Shown: positions 54,014 through 62,484, counted from the stretch's first letter. The stretch is DNA of 64,000 nucleotides from Ectopseudomonas alcaliphila (GCF_900101755.1 NZ_FNAE01000008.1:163737-227736), one strand, 5' to 3'. Numbers and translations are program-made. Notes: generated by a model from the sequence alone, not told the origin.

Positions 54014-54676
54014 ATGTATGCGAACCTCTATACCCTTCTCACCCGCCCGGATCGTGCCTGGACGGCCATTCGCCAGGACGAGGAACACAACAGCGCCGGC
54101 TATGTGCCCTACCTGCTGCTCTTCAACCTGCTGCCGGCGGTGTGCCTGTTCATCGGCACCCATTGGGTGGGCTGGAGCCTGGTAGACGAAGAACGCATCC
54201 GCCTGGAAGCGATAAGCGCATTGCAACTGAGCGTGCTGCTGTATCTGGCGACGTTGATCGGCGTATTCATCATGGGCTTCTTCTTGCGCTACATGTCGCG
54301 CACCTTCGAGGCCAGGCCCACCTTCAACCAGTGCATCGGCTTCATCGCCTATGCCTGCACCCCCTTCTTTTTGGCCGGTATCTCAGCCCTCTACCCTGCG
54401 CGTTGGCTGGCTGTAGGCGTATTGCTGCTGGCCTGCGCACATGCCTGCTACCTGATCTACGTCGGCCTGCCGCGCTTCATGCGCATCGACAACCAGCAGG
54501 GTTTTCTCTATGCCTCGTCGATGGTTGGCGTCGGCCTGCTGGTGATCGTGACCATTCTGGTCAGCATGATTCTGTTCTGGACCTACACCCTGGAGCCGGA
54601 ATATCAGCGCACCGTGCAGCAAGACCAGAGCCGCGGCACCCAGCAGGAGCGAATGCAGGCGCCAGGAGACGAGTGA
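54014..54676 (+). CDS. Yip1 family membrane protein (copy 2)
   Basis: A 220-residue paralogue of the gene just upstream: YTLLTRPDRAWTAIRQDEE, RYMSRTFEARPTFNQCIGFIAYACTPFFLAGISALYP and YLIYVGLPRFM align with the same positions there. It has a longer, charged C-terminal tail (EPEYQRTVQQDQSRGTQQE). Five membrane segments are expected. The two are separated by a terminator, so each has its own transcript. Function unknown. Confidence 0.87.
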   Translation: MYANLYTLLTRPDRAWTAIRQDEEHNSAGYVPYLLLFNLLPAVCLFIGTHWVGWSLVDEERIRLEAISALQLSVLLYLATLIGVFIMGFFLRYMSRTFEARPTFNQCIGFIAYACTPFFLAGISALYPARWLAVGVLLLACAHACYLIYVGLPRFMRIDNQQGFLYASSMVGVGLLVIVTILVSMILFWTYTLEPEYQRTVQQDQSRGTQQERMQAPGDE

Positions 54677-54737
54677 TACCTGCGCAGGCGCGCCGCTTAC
54701 GGCATAATCGGCGCTCAGTCAGTACCTGCGCCTGTCC

Positions 54738-55232
54738 ATGCCTGAACAGATTCACACCCGCGTCGAAGCCTGCTACCAGCAGGCCGAAGCCTTCTTCAAG
54801 CAACGTTTTGCCCGCCCCGAAATCAGCTTCAAGTTGCGCGGGCAGAAGGCGGGCGTTGCGCACCTGACGGAAAACAAGCTGCGCTTCAACCTGCAGCTGT
54901 ACCGGGCCAATCATGAGGATTTCCTGCGCCAGACGGTGCCTCATGAGGTCGCCCACATGATCGCCCACCAGCTGTTCGGCCCGCGCATTCAGCCGCATGG
55001 CGAGGAATGGCAACTGATCATGCGCGGCGTCTACGAACTGCCGCCGCATCGCTGCCACAGCTACGAAGTCGAGCGACGCCAGGTCAACCGCTTCATCTAC
55101 CGCTGCAGCTGCGTGGATGGCGAATTTCCCTTCTCGGCTCAGCGTCATGCGCTGGTGGCCAAGGGGCGTCGCTATTACTGCCGGCGCTGCAAGGCGACCT
55201 TGCACTTCACCGGCGAGCATCGCCGGGAATGA
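54738..55232 (+). CDS. SprT-like zinc metalloprotease
   Basis: A 164-residue protein with the SprT domain: the zinc motif VPHEVAHMIAHQLFG (about residues 66-80) with HEVAH as the HExxH motif, then GEEWQLIMRGVYE. The C-terminal zinc ribbon has CSCVDGEF...YYCRRCKATL. It resembles eukaryotic Spartan in fold; in bacteria the substrate is unclear. The Yip1 gene ends 62 bases before. Confidence 0.9.
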   Translation: MPEQIHTRVEACYQQAEAFFKQRFARPEISFKLRGQKAGVAHLTENKLRFNLQLYRANHEDFLRQTVPHEVAHMIAHQLFGPRIQPHGEEWQLIMRGVYELPPHRCHSYEVERRQVNRFIYRCSCVDGEFPFSAQRHALVAKGRRYYCRRCKATLHFTGEHRRE

Positions 55233-55260
55233 TCCGGCGCCAGCGCACCGACAGCGGTCG

Positions 55261-55668
55261 CTAACCTTCGAATGATTTCAACCACTCGGTGCGCACACGC
55301 GCCTGCTCCGCCTGGCACTCCGACTCCCAGAACCCGGTCCAGGGCGAACCTTGCACGCGGTTGCGGGCGTACAGGCTGCAATCCTGCTCGCGGAGCTTGA
55401 TCCACAGCCGTTGGGCATCGCGCAGCTCGGCAGCGAGTGTCGGGTCATACTGCTTGAGTGAGGCCATCACGCGATCATAAGTGCCTTGCAGCTCCTGCTC
55501 GGCAGCCTTCCACACCGGCCCCTGGCACATGAAGGCCGCCATGGCGCTGCCCTGCTGGCAGGGATCTTCCGAATCCTCGGTGGCGTGCACGGGTGCCAGG
55601 GCGACGGCCATGCCCATCGCCAAGATCCAGCCCACGACGCCTGGCGCCATCCCTGCGATTCCTTTCAT
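55261..55668 (-). CDS. LprI-like (DUF1311) exported protein
   Basis: A 135-residue protein with a signal peptide (VVGWILAMGMAVALAPVHA). The mature part has four cysteines (DPCQQG, FMCQGP, DCSLYA, ECQAEQ) and the DYR/LRDAQRLWIKLREQDCSLYARN pattern of the LprI/DUF1311 family, which in some bacteria inhibits lysozyme. It is periplasmic. Function here is by family only. Confidence 0.85.
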   Translation of the reverse strand: MKGIAGMAPGVVGWILAMGMAVALAPVHATEDSEDPCQQGSAMAAFMCQGPVWKAAEQELQGTYDRVMASLKQYDPTLAAELRDAQRLWIKLREQDCSLYARNRVQGSPWTGFWESECQAEQARVRTEWLKSFEG

Positions 55669-55723
55669 GCCTGACGCTCCACTGCGATAAAGGCGCCCAT
55701 CCTAAGCGGGCGCCTCGCTCGCT

Positions 55724-56905
55724 TCAACCGAACACCCGCGCCTCGCGCAGCGCGGCGATTCGTTCGGCGTCATAACCCAGTTCGACCAGCACCTGCTCGG
55801 TATGCGCGCCGACAGCCGTACCGACATGCCGGGGTGGAGGCAAGCCGTCGGAGAACCTCAGCGGGCAGGCCAGTTGCGCCTGCGCCGGCAAGCCTTCGCG
55901 CGGCACCTCGACCACCAGTCCACGCGCCTTGACCTGCGGATGCTCGACCGCCTCGGACAGCGGCAGCATGGGTTCGACGCAAGCGTCCAGCTCGCTGAAG
56001 ACTTCACACCACTCGGCGAAGTCGCGCTTCTCGAATTCGATCTCGATCTCGCGCTTGAGCGCACGCTGATCCTCGGGCTTTTGCGACAGGCCACGCGCCG
56101 CCAGCTCGGGTCGGCCAATGGCGGCACAGAACTGCTGCATGAACTGCGGTTCCAGGCTGCCGACGGAGAACCAGCGGCCATCGCGGGTGCGATAGTAGTC
56201 ATAGAAGCTGCCGCCGTTGAGCGCCTGGTTTTCCATGCCGGGCTCCACACCGCTACCGAGATAGCCGGCCCCGGCCATGCCATGCAGGCTGAAGGCGCAG
56301 TCGGTCATGCTCACATCGACCTGCTGGCCCAGGCCGGTGACCTGGCGCTGCACCACGGCCGCAAGCAGGCCGATCACACCATGCAGCGAGCCACCGGCCA
56401 GGTCGGCCAGTTGCACGCCAAGCGGCAGCGGACCGCGGTCCTGACGCCCGGTGTAGCTGGCGATGCCGGCCAGCGCCAGGTAGTTGATATCGTGGCCGGC
56501 GCGATCCCGATAAGGTCCGCTCTGGCCGTAACCGGTGATCGACACGTAGATCAGCCGTGGATTGATCGCCTTGAGCGCCTCGTAGCCGACGCCCAGCTTG
56601 TCCATCACACCGGGGCGGAACTGCTCGAGCACGATGTCGTACTCGCTCACCAGCTGCCTGACTACCTCGACCGCCTCGGGACGCTTGAGATCGAGCGCGA
56701 TGCTGCGCTTGTTGCGGTTGAGGTAGGCGTGGCTGGTGGAGGTTCCGCCATCGTGCGGCGGCAGCACGCGCACCAGATCCATGCGCGTGGGTGACTCTAC
56801 CCGCAGCACGTCGGCGCCCATGTCTGCCAGCAGCAGTGACGCGAACGGTCCCGGCAGCAGCGTGGAAAAATCGAGAACCTTCAGCGATGACAACGGGCCG
56901 GACAT
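55724..56905 (-). CDS. CaiB/BaiF family CoA-transferase
   Basis: A 393-residue class III CoA-transferase or alpha-methylacyl-CoA racemase. LKVLDFSTLLPGPFASLLLADMGADVLRVESP is the N-terminal signature, and the conserved GHDINYLALAG carries the likely catalytic aspartate/histidine region. It is downstream of the acyl-CoA synthetase and dehydrogenase genes on the same strand, so together they probably activate and degrade a branched or methylated acid. Racemase versus transferase cannot be settled here. Confidence 0.9.
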   Translation of the reverse strand: MSGPLSSLKVLDFSTLLPGPFASLLLADMGADVLRVESPTRMDLVRVLPPHDGGTSTSHAYLNRNKRSIALDLKRPEAVEVVRQLVSEYDIVLEQFRPGVMDKLGVGYEALKAINPRLIYVSITGYGQSGPYRDRAGHDINYLALAGIASYTGRQDRGPLPLGVQLADLAGGSLHGVIGLLAAVVQRQVTGLGQQVDVSMTDCAFSLHGMAGAGYLGSGVEPGMENQALNGGSFYDYYRTRDGRWFSVGSLEPQFMQQFCAAIGRPELAARGLSQKPEDQRALKREIEIEFEKRDFAEWCEVFSELDACVEPMLPLSEAVEHPQVKARGLVVEVPREGLPAQAQLACPLRFSDGLPPPRHVGTAVGAHTEQVLVELGYDAERIAALREARVFG

Positions 56906-56941
56906 GGCGACTCCAGATTACAAAAAATGGCACAGGGCGAA

Positions 56942-58582
56942 TCAACGCTCCCAGACGATGACAGCATCACCGGGCATAGCGGCAATAGCCTCGGCATAAC
57001 GTATCTCCAGCACATTGCGGCGAATTTTCATGGTCGGCGTCATGCTGCCGTTATCCACCGTCCAGGCCTCGCTGACCAGATAGAAATGACTGACGCGCTC
57101 GTGCGCCTCGAGCCTTTGATTGACTGCGTGCAAGTGCTCGGAAAGAGACTGTTCGAGCATCTCGCGTGGTTGCTGGCGGGCAGCGGGCGAGAGTTCGATC
57201 AGCGCCAGCGGTTGATCGAGATTGCTGCCCATCAGGCACACCTGCTCGACCCAGTGACTCTTGGCGATCTCGCCCTCGATGGGTGCCGGCGCTACGTACT
57301 TGCCCTTGCTGGTCTTGAAGATGTCCTTGACCCGCCCGGTGATGCGCAGGTAGCCCGCCTCGTCCAACTGGCCGCGATCACCTGTGTGCAACCAGCCATC
57401 CTTGAGCGTCTCGGCGGTCTTCTCCGGCTCACGGTAATAGCCCTGCATCAGCGTCTCGCTGCGCAGCAGGATCTCGCCGCTGGCATCGATGCGCACCTCC
57501 AGATGCGGCATTGGCCTGCCCACAGTGCCGAAGCGCACCTGCCCGGGGCGATTGAAACAACCGTAGGCGAAGTGCTCGGTCATGCCGTAGCCCTCGCAGA
57601 TGGTCATGCCCAGACGCCGATACCACTCCAGCAGCCCGGTGGAAATCGCCGCCGCACCGGACACCAGAATGCGCGCGCGATCCAGCCCCAGCCCCGCGCG
57701 CACCTTGCGCGCCACCAGACGCCCAAGCAGCGGAATGCGCAGCAGGCGGTCGAGCTTGTGCGCCGGCAGTTTCTCCAGCACGCCCTGCTGAAAGCGCGTC
57801 CACAGTCGTGGTACCGAGAAGAACACGGTCGGACGCACCTGGCGCAGGTCGCTGGCAAACGTCTCCAGCGACTCGACGAAGGCCACCGGCGCACCGCAAT
57901 AGAGGCTGTTGAACTCCACCAGAAAGCGCTCGGCCGCATGCGAAAGCGGCAGGTAGGAGAAGAACTGATCCTGCGGCGTCATGTTCAGCTCCGCCGTGGC
58001 GTTGGCTGCAGAGAACGCCATGGCATGGGCCGAGAGCATCACGCCCTTGGGCTGCCCGGTAGTGCCAGAGGTGTAGAGAATCGACAGCAGATCCTCACCA
58101 CGCTGCAGATGCGCGCCGAGCAGCGGCTCATGCGCCGCCAGCAAGGTCTGCCATTGATGCTCGGCGGCCATGGTCGGATAAGGCATGGCGATGCGGGTGA
58201 TATGCGCCGCGATGCCGCTGGCCAGCTTGTCCGGCTCATCCAGCTTGCCCAGCAGAATCACCTTGCAGCCGGCATGCTCCAGCACATAGGCGATCTGCTC
58301 CGGTGCCTGCAGCGGATACAGCGGCACGCTGATCAGCCCGGCATGCTGGATGGCCAGATCGCTGATGAACCATTCGGCGCAGTTCTTCGCCAGCAAGGCG
58401 ACGCGCTCGCCTGGCACGCAGCCCAACGCCAGCAGCGCGCTGGCCAGTCGCCGCGCCTGATCGTCGACCTGGCGCCAGCTGTAGTCATGCCAGACGCCAT
58501 CGACTGGCTGACGCAGCCAGATGGCATCGGGCTGCCGATCCAGCCAGTGGTTGAAGCGTTCGAGCGGCAGTTGCAGGGTCAT
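56942..58582 (-). CDS. long-chain acyl-CoA synthetase (AMP-forming)
   Basis: A 546-residue ANL-superfamily enzyme started at 58582 (MTLQLPLERF). Motifs in order: ILYTSGTTGQPKGVML (about residues 160-175), CEGYGMTE, DEAGYLRITGRVKDIFKTSKGKYVAP. It activates a fatty or related acid with ATP and CoA. It lies between the CoA-transferase and the acyl-CoA dehydrogenase genes. AACAACAG, one base off the Crc/Hfq motif, lies 15-22 bases before the start. Confidence 0.92.
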   Translation of the reverse strand: MTLQLPLERFNHWLDRQPDAIWLRQPVDGVWHDYSWRQVDDQARRLASALLALGCVPGERVALLAKNCAEWFISDLAIQHAGLISVPLYPLQAPEQIAYVLEHAGCKVILLGKLDEPDKLASGIAAHITRIAMPYPTMAAEHQWQTLLAAHEPLLGAHLQRGEDLLSILYTSGTTGQPKGVMLSAHAMAFSAANATAELNMTPQDQFFSYLPLSHAAERFLVEFNSLYCGAPVAFVESLETFASDLRQVRPTVFFSVPRLWTRFQQGVLEKLPAHKLDRLLRIPLLGRLVARKVRAGLGLDRARILVSGAAAISTGLLEWYRRLGMTICEGYGMTEHFAYGCFNRPGQVRFGTVGRPMPHLEVRIDASGEILLRSETLMQGYYREPEKTAETLKDGWLHTGDRGQLDEAGYLRITGRVKDIFKTSKGKYVAPAPIEGEIAKSHWVEQVCLMGSNLDQPLALIELSPAARQQPREMLEQSLSEHLHAVNQRLEAHERVSHFYLVSEAWTVDNGSMTPTMKIRRNVLEIRYAEAIAAMPGDAVIVWER

Positions 58583-58684
58583 GGGGTAAGCGCCTTCTGT
58601 TGTTATAGGGCTCCTGCTCATCACGGTGAGCGCGCTATGACGATAGACCTCAACAGCCTGTTAATGCCGTCATGGCGCGGAAAC

Positions 58685-59824
58685 CTACAGCTTCATCCCG
58701 CGACTGATGATCTCCTTCATGATTTCCGACGTGCCGGCGAAGATGCGCTGAATACGCGCATTCGCGTACATCTTGCAGATCGGGTATTCCCACATGTACC
58801 CCCAGCCGCCATGCAGCTGCACGCCTTCGTCCACCACCTTGCCGAGCAGTTCAGTGGTGAACAGCTTGGCTTCGGCCGCCACTTCGGGGGTGAGCTGCTT
58901 CTGGTTGTGGTCCATCACGCAGCGATCGGTGAACACCTGTGCCACGTCGATCTGCGTGCGCATTTCCGCCAGCTTGAAGCGGGTGTTCTGGAAGTGCGCC
59001 ACCGGGCGGCCGAAGGCCTGGCGCTCCTTCACGTAATCGATGGTGGTCTGCAGCGCCGCCTCGGCGCCGGCCACCGCGCCGCAGGCATTGGTCAGGCGTT
59101 CCTGGGCGAGCATGTTCATCAGGTAGAAGAAGCCGCCCTTGGCATCGCCCAACAGGTTTTCCTTGGGCACCTTGACGTCGTTGAAGAACAGCTCGGCGGT
59201 GTCCTGGCTGTGCATGCCGAGCTTCTTCAGCTTCTTGCCACGCTCGAAACCGGGCATGCCGCGTTCGACCAGGAACAGGCCCATGGCGTGCTTGTTGGCC
59301 GGATCGGTCTTGGCCGCGACGATCACCACATCGGCCAGGTAGCCGTTGGAGATGAACACCTTGGAGCCGTTGAGCAGCCAGTGCTCGCCCTTGTCCACCG
59401 CCGTGGTGCGCATGCCGGCCAGATCGGAGCCGGCCGAAGGCTCGGTCATCGCCACGGCGAGGATGGTCTCGCCGCTGATGATGCCCGGCAGCAAACGCGC
59501 CTTCTGCTCGGCAGTGCCGTACTCGGCGATATAGGGGCCGCACAGCGCCGAGTGCAGCGGGATCATGAAACCGGGCTCGTTGATGCGCGCCAGCTCCTCG
59601 CACATGATCTGCTCGTAGCGAAAATCCTTGAGCCCCGCGCCGCCATACTCCTCATCCGCCCAGGGTAGCAGAAAACCCATCTCGCCGGCCTTGCGCCACA
59701 CGCTGCGGTCCACCACACCAGCCTCTTCCCAGGCCTCCTGATGGGGCACCACCTCCTTGTCCAGAAACGCCGCGAAGGCATCGCGGAACAGGTTGTGCTC
59801 GGTGTCGAAATGGTTACGTTGCAT
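58685..59824 (-). CDS. acyl-CoA dehydrogenase
   Basis: A 379-residue flavoprotein dehydrogenase of usual length. AMTEPSAGSDLAGMRTTA binds FAD and substrate, and the C-terminal GGWGYMWEYPICKMYANARIQRIFAGTSEIMKEII is the family signature. In that signature the usual YEGT glutamate is alanine (FAGT), so the catalytic base must lie elsewhere, as in the isovaleryl- and long-chain-type enzymes. It is the first gene of the minus-strand acyl-CoA unit, opposite an AraC regulator. AACAACAG precedes its ribosome site. Confidence 0.92.
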   Translation of the reverse strand: MQRNHFDTEHNLFRDAFAAFLDKEVVPHQEAWEEAGVVDRSVWRKAGEMGFLLPWADEEYGGAGLKDFRYEQIMCEELARINEPGFMIPLHSALCGPYIAEYGTAEQKARLLPGIISGETILAVAMTEPSAGSDLAGMRTTAVDKGEHWLLNGSKVFISNGYLADVVIVAAKTDPANKHAMGLFLVERGMPGFERGKKLKKLGMHSQDTAELFFNDVKVPKENLLGDAKGGFFYLMNMLAQERLTNACGAVAGAEAALQTTIDYVKERQAFGRPVAHFQNTRFKLAEMRTQIDVAQVFTDRCVMDHNQKQLTPEVAAEAKLFTTELLGKVVDEGVQLHGGWGYMWEYPICKMYANARIQRIFAGTSEIMKEIISRGMKL

Positions 59825-59885
59825 GAGGCGGGTCCTCCGCTGTTGTTATGGCACCGAGGTTAAGTGCCGCCCCGCCACGCCTCAA

Positions 59886-59926
59886 TGACCCATGCGCTCA
59901 GCCTCGGTTGACCCATTCGCTCGGCT
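59886..59926. promoter_or_regulatory. tandem direct repeat in the acyl-CoA / AraC divergent promoter
   Basis: TGACCCATGCGCTCAGCC and TGACCCATTCGCTCGGCT match at 15 of 18 positions and start 23 bp apart. They lie between the acyl-CoA dehydrogenase gene and the AraC gene and are a candidate regulator site. Confidence 0.5.
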
Positions 59927-59987
59927 GGCTTGCTCTGGTCACGAGCAGTTGCCTACCATCGACCACCCTCGCTATCGGAAACCCAGC

Positions 59988-60986
59988 ATGCGCGAACGCA
60001 CCATCGCCAGCCACTTCGTCCGCGCCGCCCTGCGCGGTGCCGATCGCCAAGGCCTGGCCTGCGACCTGATACTGCGTCAGGCCGGCATCCAGCCCGCCGT
60101 GCTGGTCGAGCCGCGTGCACGCATTGCCCCCGAACAGTTCGCCCGGCTCATGCAACTGCTGTGGGAAGCGCTGGACGACGAGTACCTGGGTTTCGGCCGC
60201 CAGCCGAGCAAACGCGGCACATTCGCCATGATGGGCCACGCCATCATCCACTGCCGCAGCCTGGAAAAAGCCCTGAGCCGTGGCGCGATGTTCTACGGCC
60301 TGTTTCCCGACGCACCGGGCATCAGCCTGCAACGCGAAGGCGACTGGGCGCGGCTGAGCGTGGACGACAGCACCCTGTGGGACCCGGATCATTTTCTGGT
60401 GGAAAGCCTGCTGGTGATCTGGCATCGCCTCGGCAGTTGGCTGATCGGCCAGCGCATCCGCCTGGAAGAAGCCACCTTCACCTATCCGGAGCCACAGCAC
60501 AGCGCCGAGTACGAACTGCTGTTCCCCTGCACCCGGCGCTTTTGCGCCGGCGCCACCAGCCTGCTGTTCCACGCCCGCTACCTGGCGATGCCGCTGCTAC
60601 AGGACGAACGCACGCTCAAGCAATTCCTGGAGCACTCCCCCGCCGACCTGCTGGCCCGCCCGGACGGCGGCGACAGCCTGATCAGCCAGATTCGTCGCCT
60701 GCTCGGCCGCGACTGCCGCACCTGGCCAGACCTGGAACAGGTCGCCCAGCAACTGCACAGCAGCCCGCAGACCCTGCGCCGCCACCTGCGCGAAGAAGGC
60801 ACCAGCTTTCAGGAACTCAAGGACCACCTGCGCCGCGACCTGGCCATCTACCACCTGGGCCGCGACGAACTGGCGATTCAGGATATCGCCGAGCAGCTCG
60901 GTTTTTCCGAACCCTCGGCCTTCCACCGGGCGTTCAAGAAGTGGACGGGGCTGACGCCAGGGGCCTATCGGGCGCAGGAAGGGTAA
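59988..60986 (+). CDS. AraC family transcriptional regulator of the acyl-CoA cluster
   Basis: A 332-residue regulator started at 59988 (MRERTIASHFVRAALRG); the frame from 59892 overlaps the repeated operator-like sites. An OruR/ArgR-type ligand domain (IAPEQFARLMQLLWEALDDEYLGFG) and a C-terminal AraC double helix-turn-helix (LEQVAQQLHSSPQTLRRHLREEG; LAIQDIAEQLGFSEPSAFHRAFKKWTGLTPGAYR) are complete. It diverges from the acyl-CoA dehydrogenase operon and probably regulates it in response to the acid or its CoA ester (inference). It is the last core gene before the cassette region. Confidence 0.93.
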   Translation: MRERTIASHFVRAALRGADRQGLACDLILRQAGIQPAVLVEPRARIAPEQFARLMQLLWEALDDEYLGFGRQPSKRGTFAMMGHAIIHCRSLEKALSRGAMFYGLFPDAPGISLQREGDWARLSVDDSTLWDPDHFLVESLLVIWHRLGSWLIGQRIRLEEATFTYPEPQHSAEYELLFPCTRRFCAGATSLLFHARYLAMPLLQDERTLKQFLEHSPADLLARPDGGDSLISQIRRLLGRDCRTWPDLEQVAQQLHSSPQTLRRHLREEGTSFQELKDHLRRDLAIYHLGRDELAIQDIAEQLGFSEPSAFHRAFKKWTGLTPGAYRAQEG

Positions 60987-61322
60987 GGCGCATTGCAGCC
61001 AGGCTCCGTGACTTCGTACATGGACAGAGCAGGCAGTCATGCACTAGCTTCTGACTCAAGCCTGCCGGCACTGCGCCAGAGGCGATTAGCTTGCCCTCCT
61101 CCCATGTCGCTTTTCCTCCTGAGTACTGTCGCGTTTGCCGCGAGCATCTTCAGGCCAGACAAGGGCTTACAGGACGACAAGGAAGGTTATGCGACAGGTG
61201 TCTTGGTGAAACGCGACAGCTATGTCGTCTAATTAATAGTTACCCAATGATAGTTAGAGCGGCGTAAGGAAACGTAAATGACATGGAATCAAGGTGACCA
61301 AAAAGCAAAAAATCTGCTATTA

Positions 61323-61386
61323 AGCGAAACCAAACAGCGCTGTCGCCTAACTGTTGTTAAGGCAAACAGCGCTGTTTGGTTTCGCT
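61323..61386. repeat. 21-bp perfect inverted repeat with attC-like core
   Basis: Arms of 21 bases (61323-61343 and 61366-61386) are perfect inverse copies. The 22-base centre reads CGCCTAACTGTTGTTAAGGC and AA, which holds RYYYAAC- and GTTRRR-like core boxes. It should fold into a strong cruciform and may be a folded recombination site. Confidence 0.65.
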
Positions 61387-61468
61387 GGAAGCTGCTGTTT
61401 TCTGATTTTTGCCCCCTTGAGTTTTACCTGCATTTACATGCCCGTTGCGCGGGCGCGTGCAAATCATC

Positions 61469-61522
61469 GGATAACAACTCACTAGAGCGAACACTTCGTG
61501 TCGCTCACCTCGGTCGTTAGGT
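61469..61522 (+). other. short degenerate attC-like site at the head of cassette 1
   Basis: It ends in GTTAGGT (the GTTRRRY core) right before the cassette 1 start and contains the small stem GAGCG...CGCTC. The left core (GGATAAC) does not fit RYYYAAC well, and it is shorter than the other sites. Confidence 0.5.
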
Positions 61523-61524
61523 AT

Positions 61525-61839
61525 ATGGAAGAAAAATTCTCGCTGTACCTTGTAGAGCCTGGCCCACGACCACCATTTCCCTCTATAGCTAATTATCTTT
61601 GGGGTGAAGTGGATTTTGACTCTGATGGCAATAGTAACAACGCCAACGACAGCCAATGGACAGAGCTTACAGTTATACGTCGCTCCACAGCTCGCGAACG
61701 TCTCGATATAGATACGGCGTCAGAAAATCCATTGGTTCTTATAATTTCATCCGCTTCCGCCGAAATTGTTCGTAAAATTGCGCAGTTCTTGGTAGCAAAT
61801 AGCGGAGGAGTTATACATACAGAGTGGCCACATACCTAA
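61525..61839 (+). CDS. integron cassette protein 1, unknown function
   Basis: A 104-residue soluble protein started at 61525 (MEEKFSLYLVEPGPRP), three bases after the upstream core site, as is usual for cassette genes. The stop TAA forms part of the RYYYAAC box of the next attC. Codon use is AT-richer than in the core genes. I recognise no family; ENPLVLIISSASAEIVRKIAQFLV looks like a beta-alpha unit. Confidence 0.65.
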   Translation: MEEKFSLYLVEPGPRPPFPSIANYLWGEVDFDSDGNSNNANDSQWTELTVIRRSTARERLDIDTASENPLVLIISSASAEIVRKIAQFLVANSGGVIHTEWPHT

Positions 61840-61910
61840 CTAGTGGTTCAAGTCACTCGCCTCGCTCGTTCGGGACGGGCTAAAGCCCGCCCCTTAACCA
61901 AACGTTAAGT
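61834..61910 (+). other. attC site 1
   Basis: A 77-bp site between the boxes ACCTAAC and GTTAAGT, with an inner GGGCTAAAGCCC palindrome and the shared CCTTAACCAAACGTTA right end. It is one of three sites closely alike. Confidence 0.88.
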
Positions 61911-61927
61911 GTCTTCAGGAAGAAATC

Positions 61928-62410
61928 ATGGAATTCAAAGTAGGAAATTTTACCTTCGGAAGATGCGACAAAATTGCTGCAGAATGGATGCACCAACATG
62001 GTCAAACCCTACTAAAGTACTCCTTGTCGATCATATTCATATGGCTTGGCGCTCTAAAGCCACTCGGCTTAAGCCCAGTGAACGACCTAGTGACAAACAC
62101 AATAACCTGGCTCCCTTCAGATATATTTATACCCATACTGGGGTTATGGGAAATCGCCATTGGCATTTGCCTTCTCATCAAGCCTCTGTTGAGGGTTGCC
62201 TTAACCTTGCTATTTTTACAGCTATTCGGAACCGTACTACCGCTATTTATACTGCCAGATGTGTGCTTCATCAAATTCCCTTACGCATTCACACTTGAAG
62301 GTCAATACATAATTAAAAATTGTGTAATCTTAAGCGCTGCTATTGTCGTAGGTGGCGGCTTAAGCAAAGAGTCGTCACAGTTCGCAGGCCAAAGCGTGCA
62401 AAACACTTAA
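61928..62410 (+). CDS. integron cassette protein 2, DoxX/DUF417-like membrane protein
   Basis: A 160-residue protein with about four membrane segments: YSLSIIFIWLGALKPLG, IFIPILGLWEIAIGICLLI, LLRVALTLLFLQLFGTVLPLF and NCVILSAAIVVGGG. The pattern, with YAFTLEGQYIIKN before the last helix, fits the DoxX-like DUF417/YkgB group. A GGAAG ribosome site is in place. The stop lies inside the next attC. The role of such cassette membrane proteins is unknown. Confidence 0.75.
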   Translation: MEFKVGNFTFGRCDKIAAEWMHQHGQTLLKYSLSIIFIWLGALKPLGLSPVNDLVTNTITWLPSDIFIPILGLWEIAIGICLLIKPLLRVALTLLFLQLFGTVLPLFILPDVCFIKFPYAFTLEGQYIIKNCVILSAAIVVGGGLSKESSQFAGQSVQNT

Positions 62411-62480
62411 CAAATGGTTCAAATCGTTCGCTTCGCTCACTGGGGCGGGCTAAAGCCCGCCCCTTAACCAAACGTTAGGC
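62405..62480 (+). other. attC site 2
   Basis: A 76-bp site between ACTTAAC and GTTAGGC with the inner GCGGGCTAAAGCCCGC palindrome and the same CCTTAACCAAACGTTA right end as its neighbours. Confidence 0.9.
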
Positions 62481-62484
62481 CCTT

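Larger units (their letters stand above)
60987..61524. other. core-to-integron transition region
   Basis: About 540 bases with no firm gene. It contains an 11-bp inverted repeat (61126-61136 with 61209-61219), a 21-bp perfect inverted repeat (61323-61343 with 61366-61386) and a degenerate attC-like site. A 42-residue frame (61104-61232) and an 80-residue frame (61278-61520, with a weak AAGGA ribosome site) are possible but unsupported. No integrase gene or clear attI is visible. Confidence 0.5.

Noticed and set aside
61104..61232. A 42-residue ORF before the cassette array
   Set aside because: No ribosome site (pyrimidine-rich upstream) and no recognisable product.
61278..61520. An 80-residue ORF across the 21-bp inverted repeat
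   Set aside because: Weak ribosome site, and most of it is translated repeat and attC sequence; more likely non-coding.
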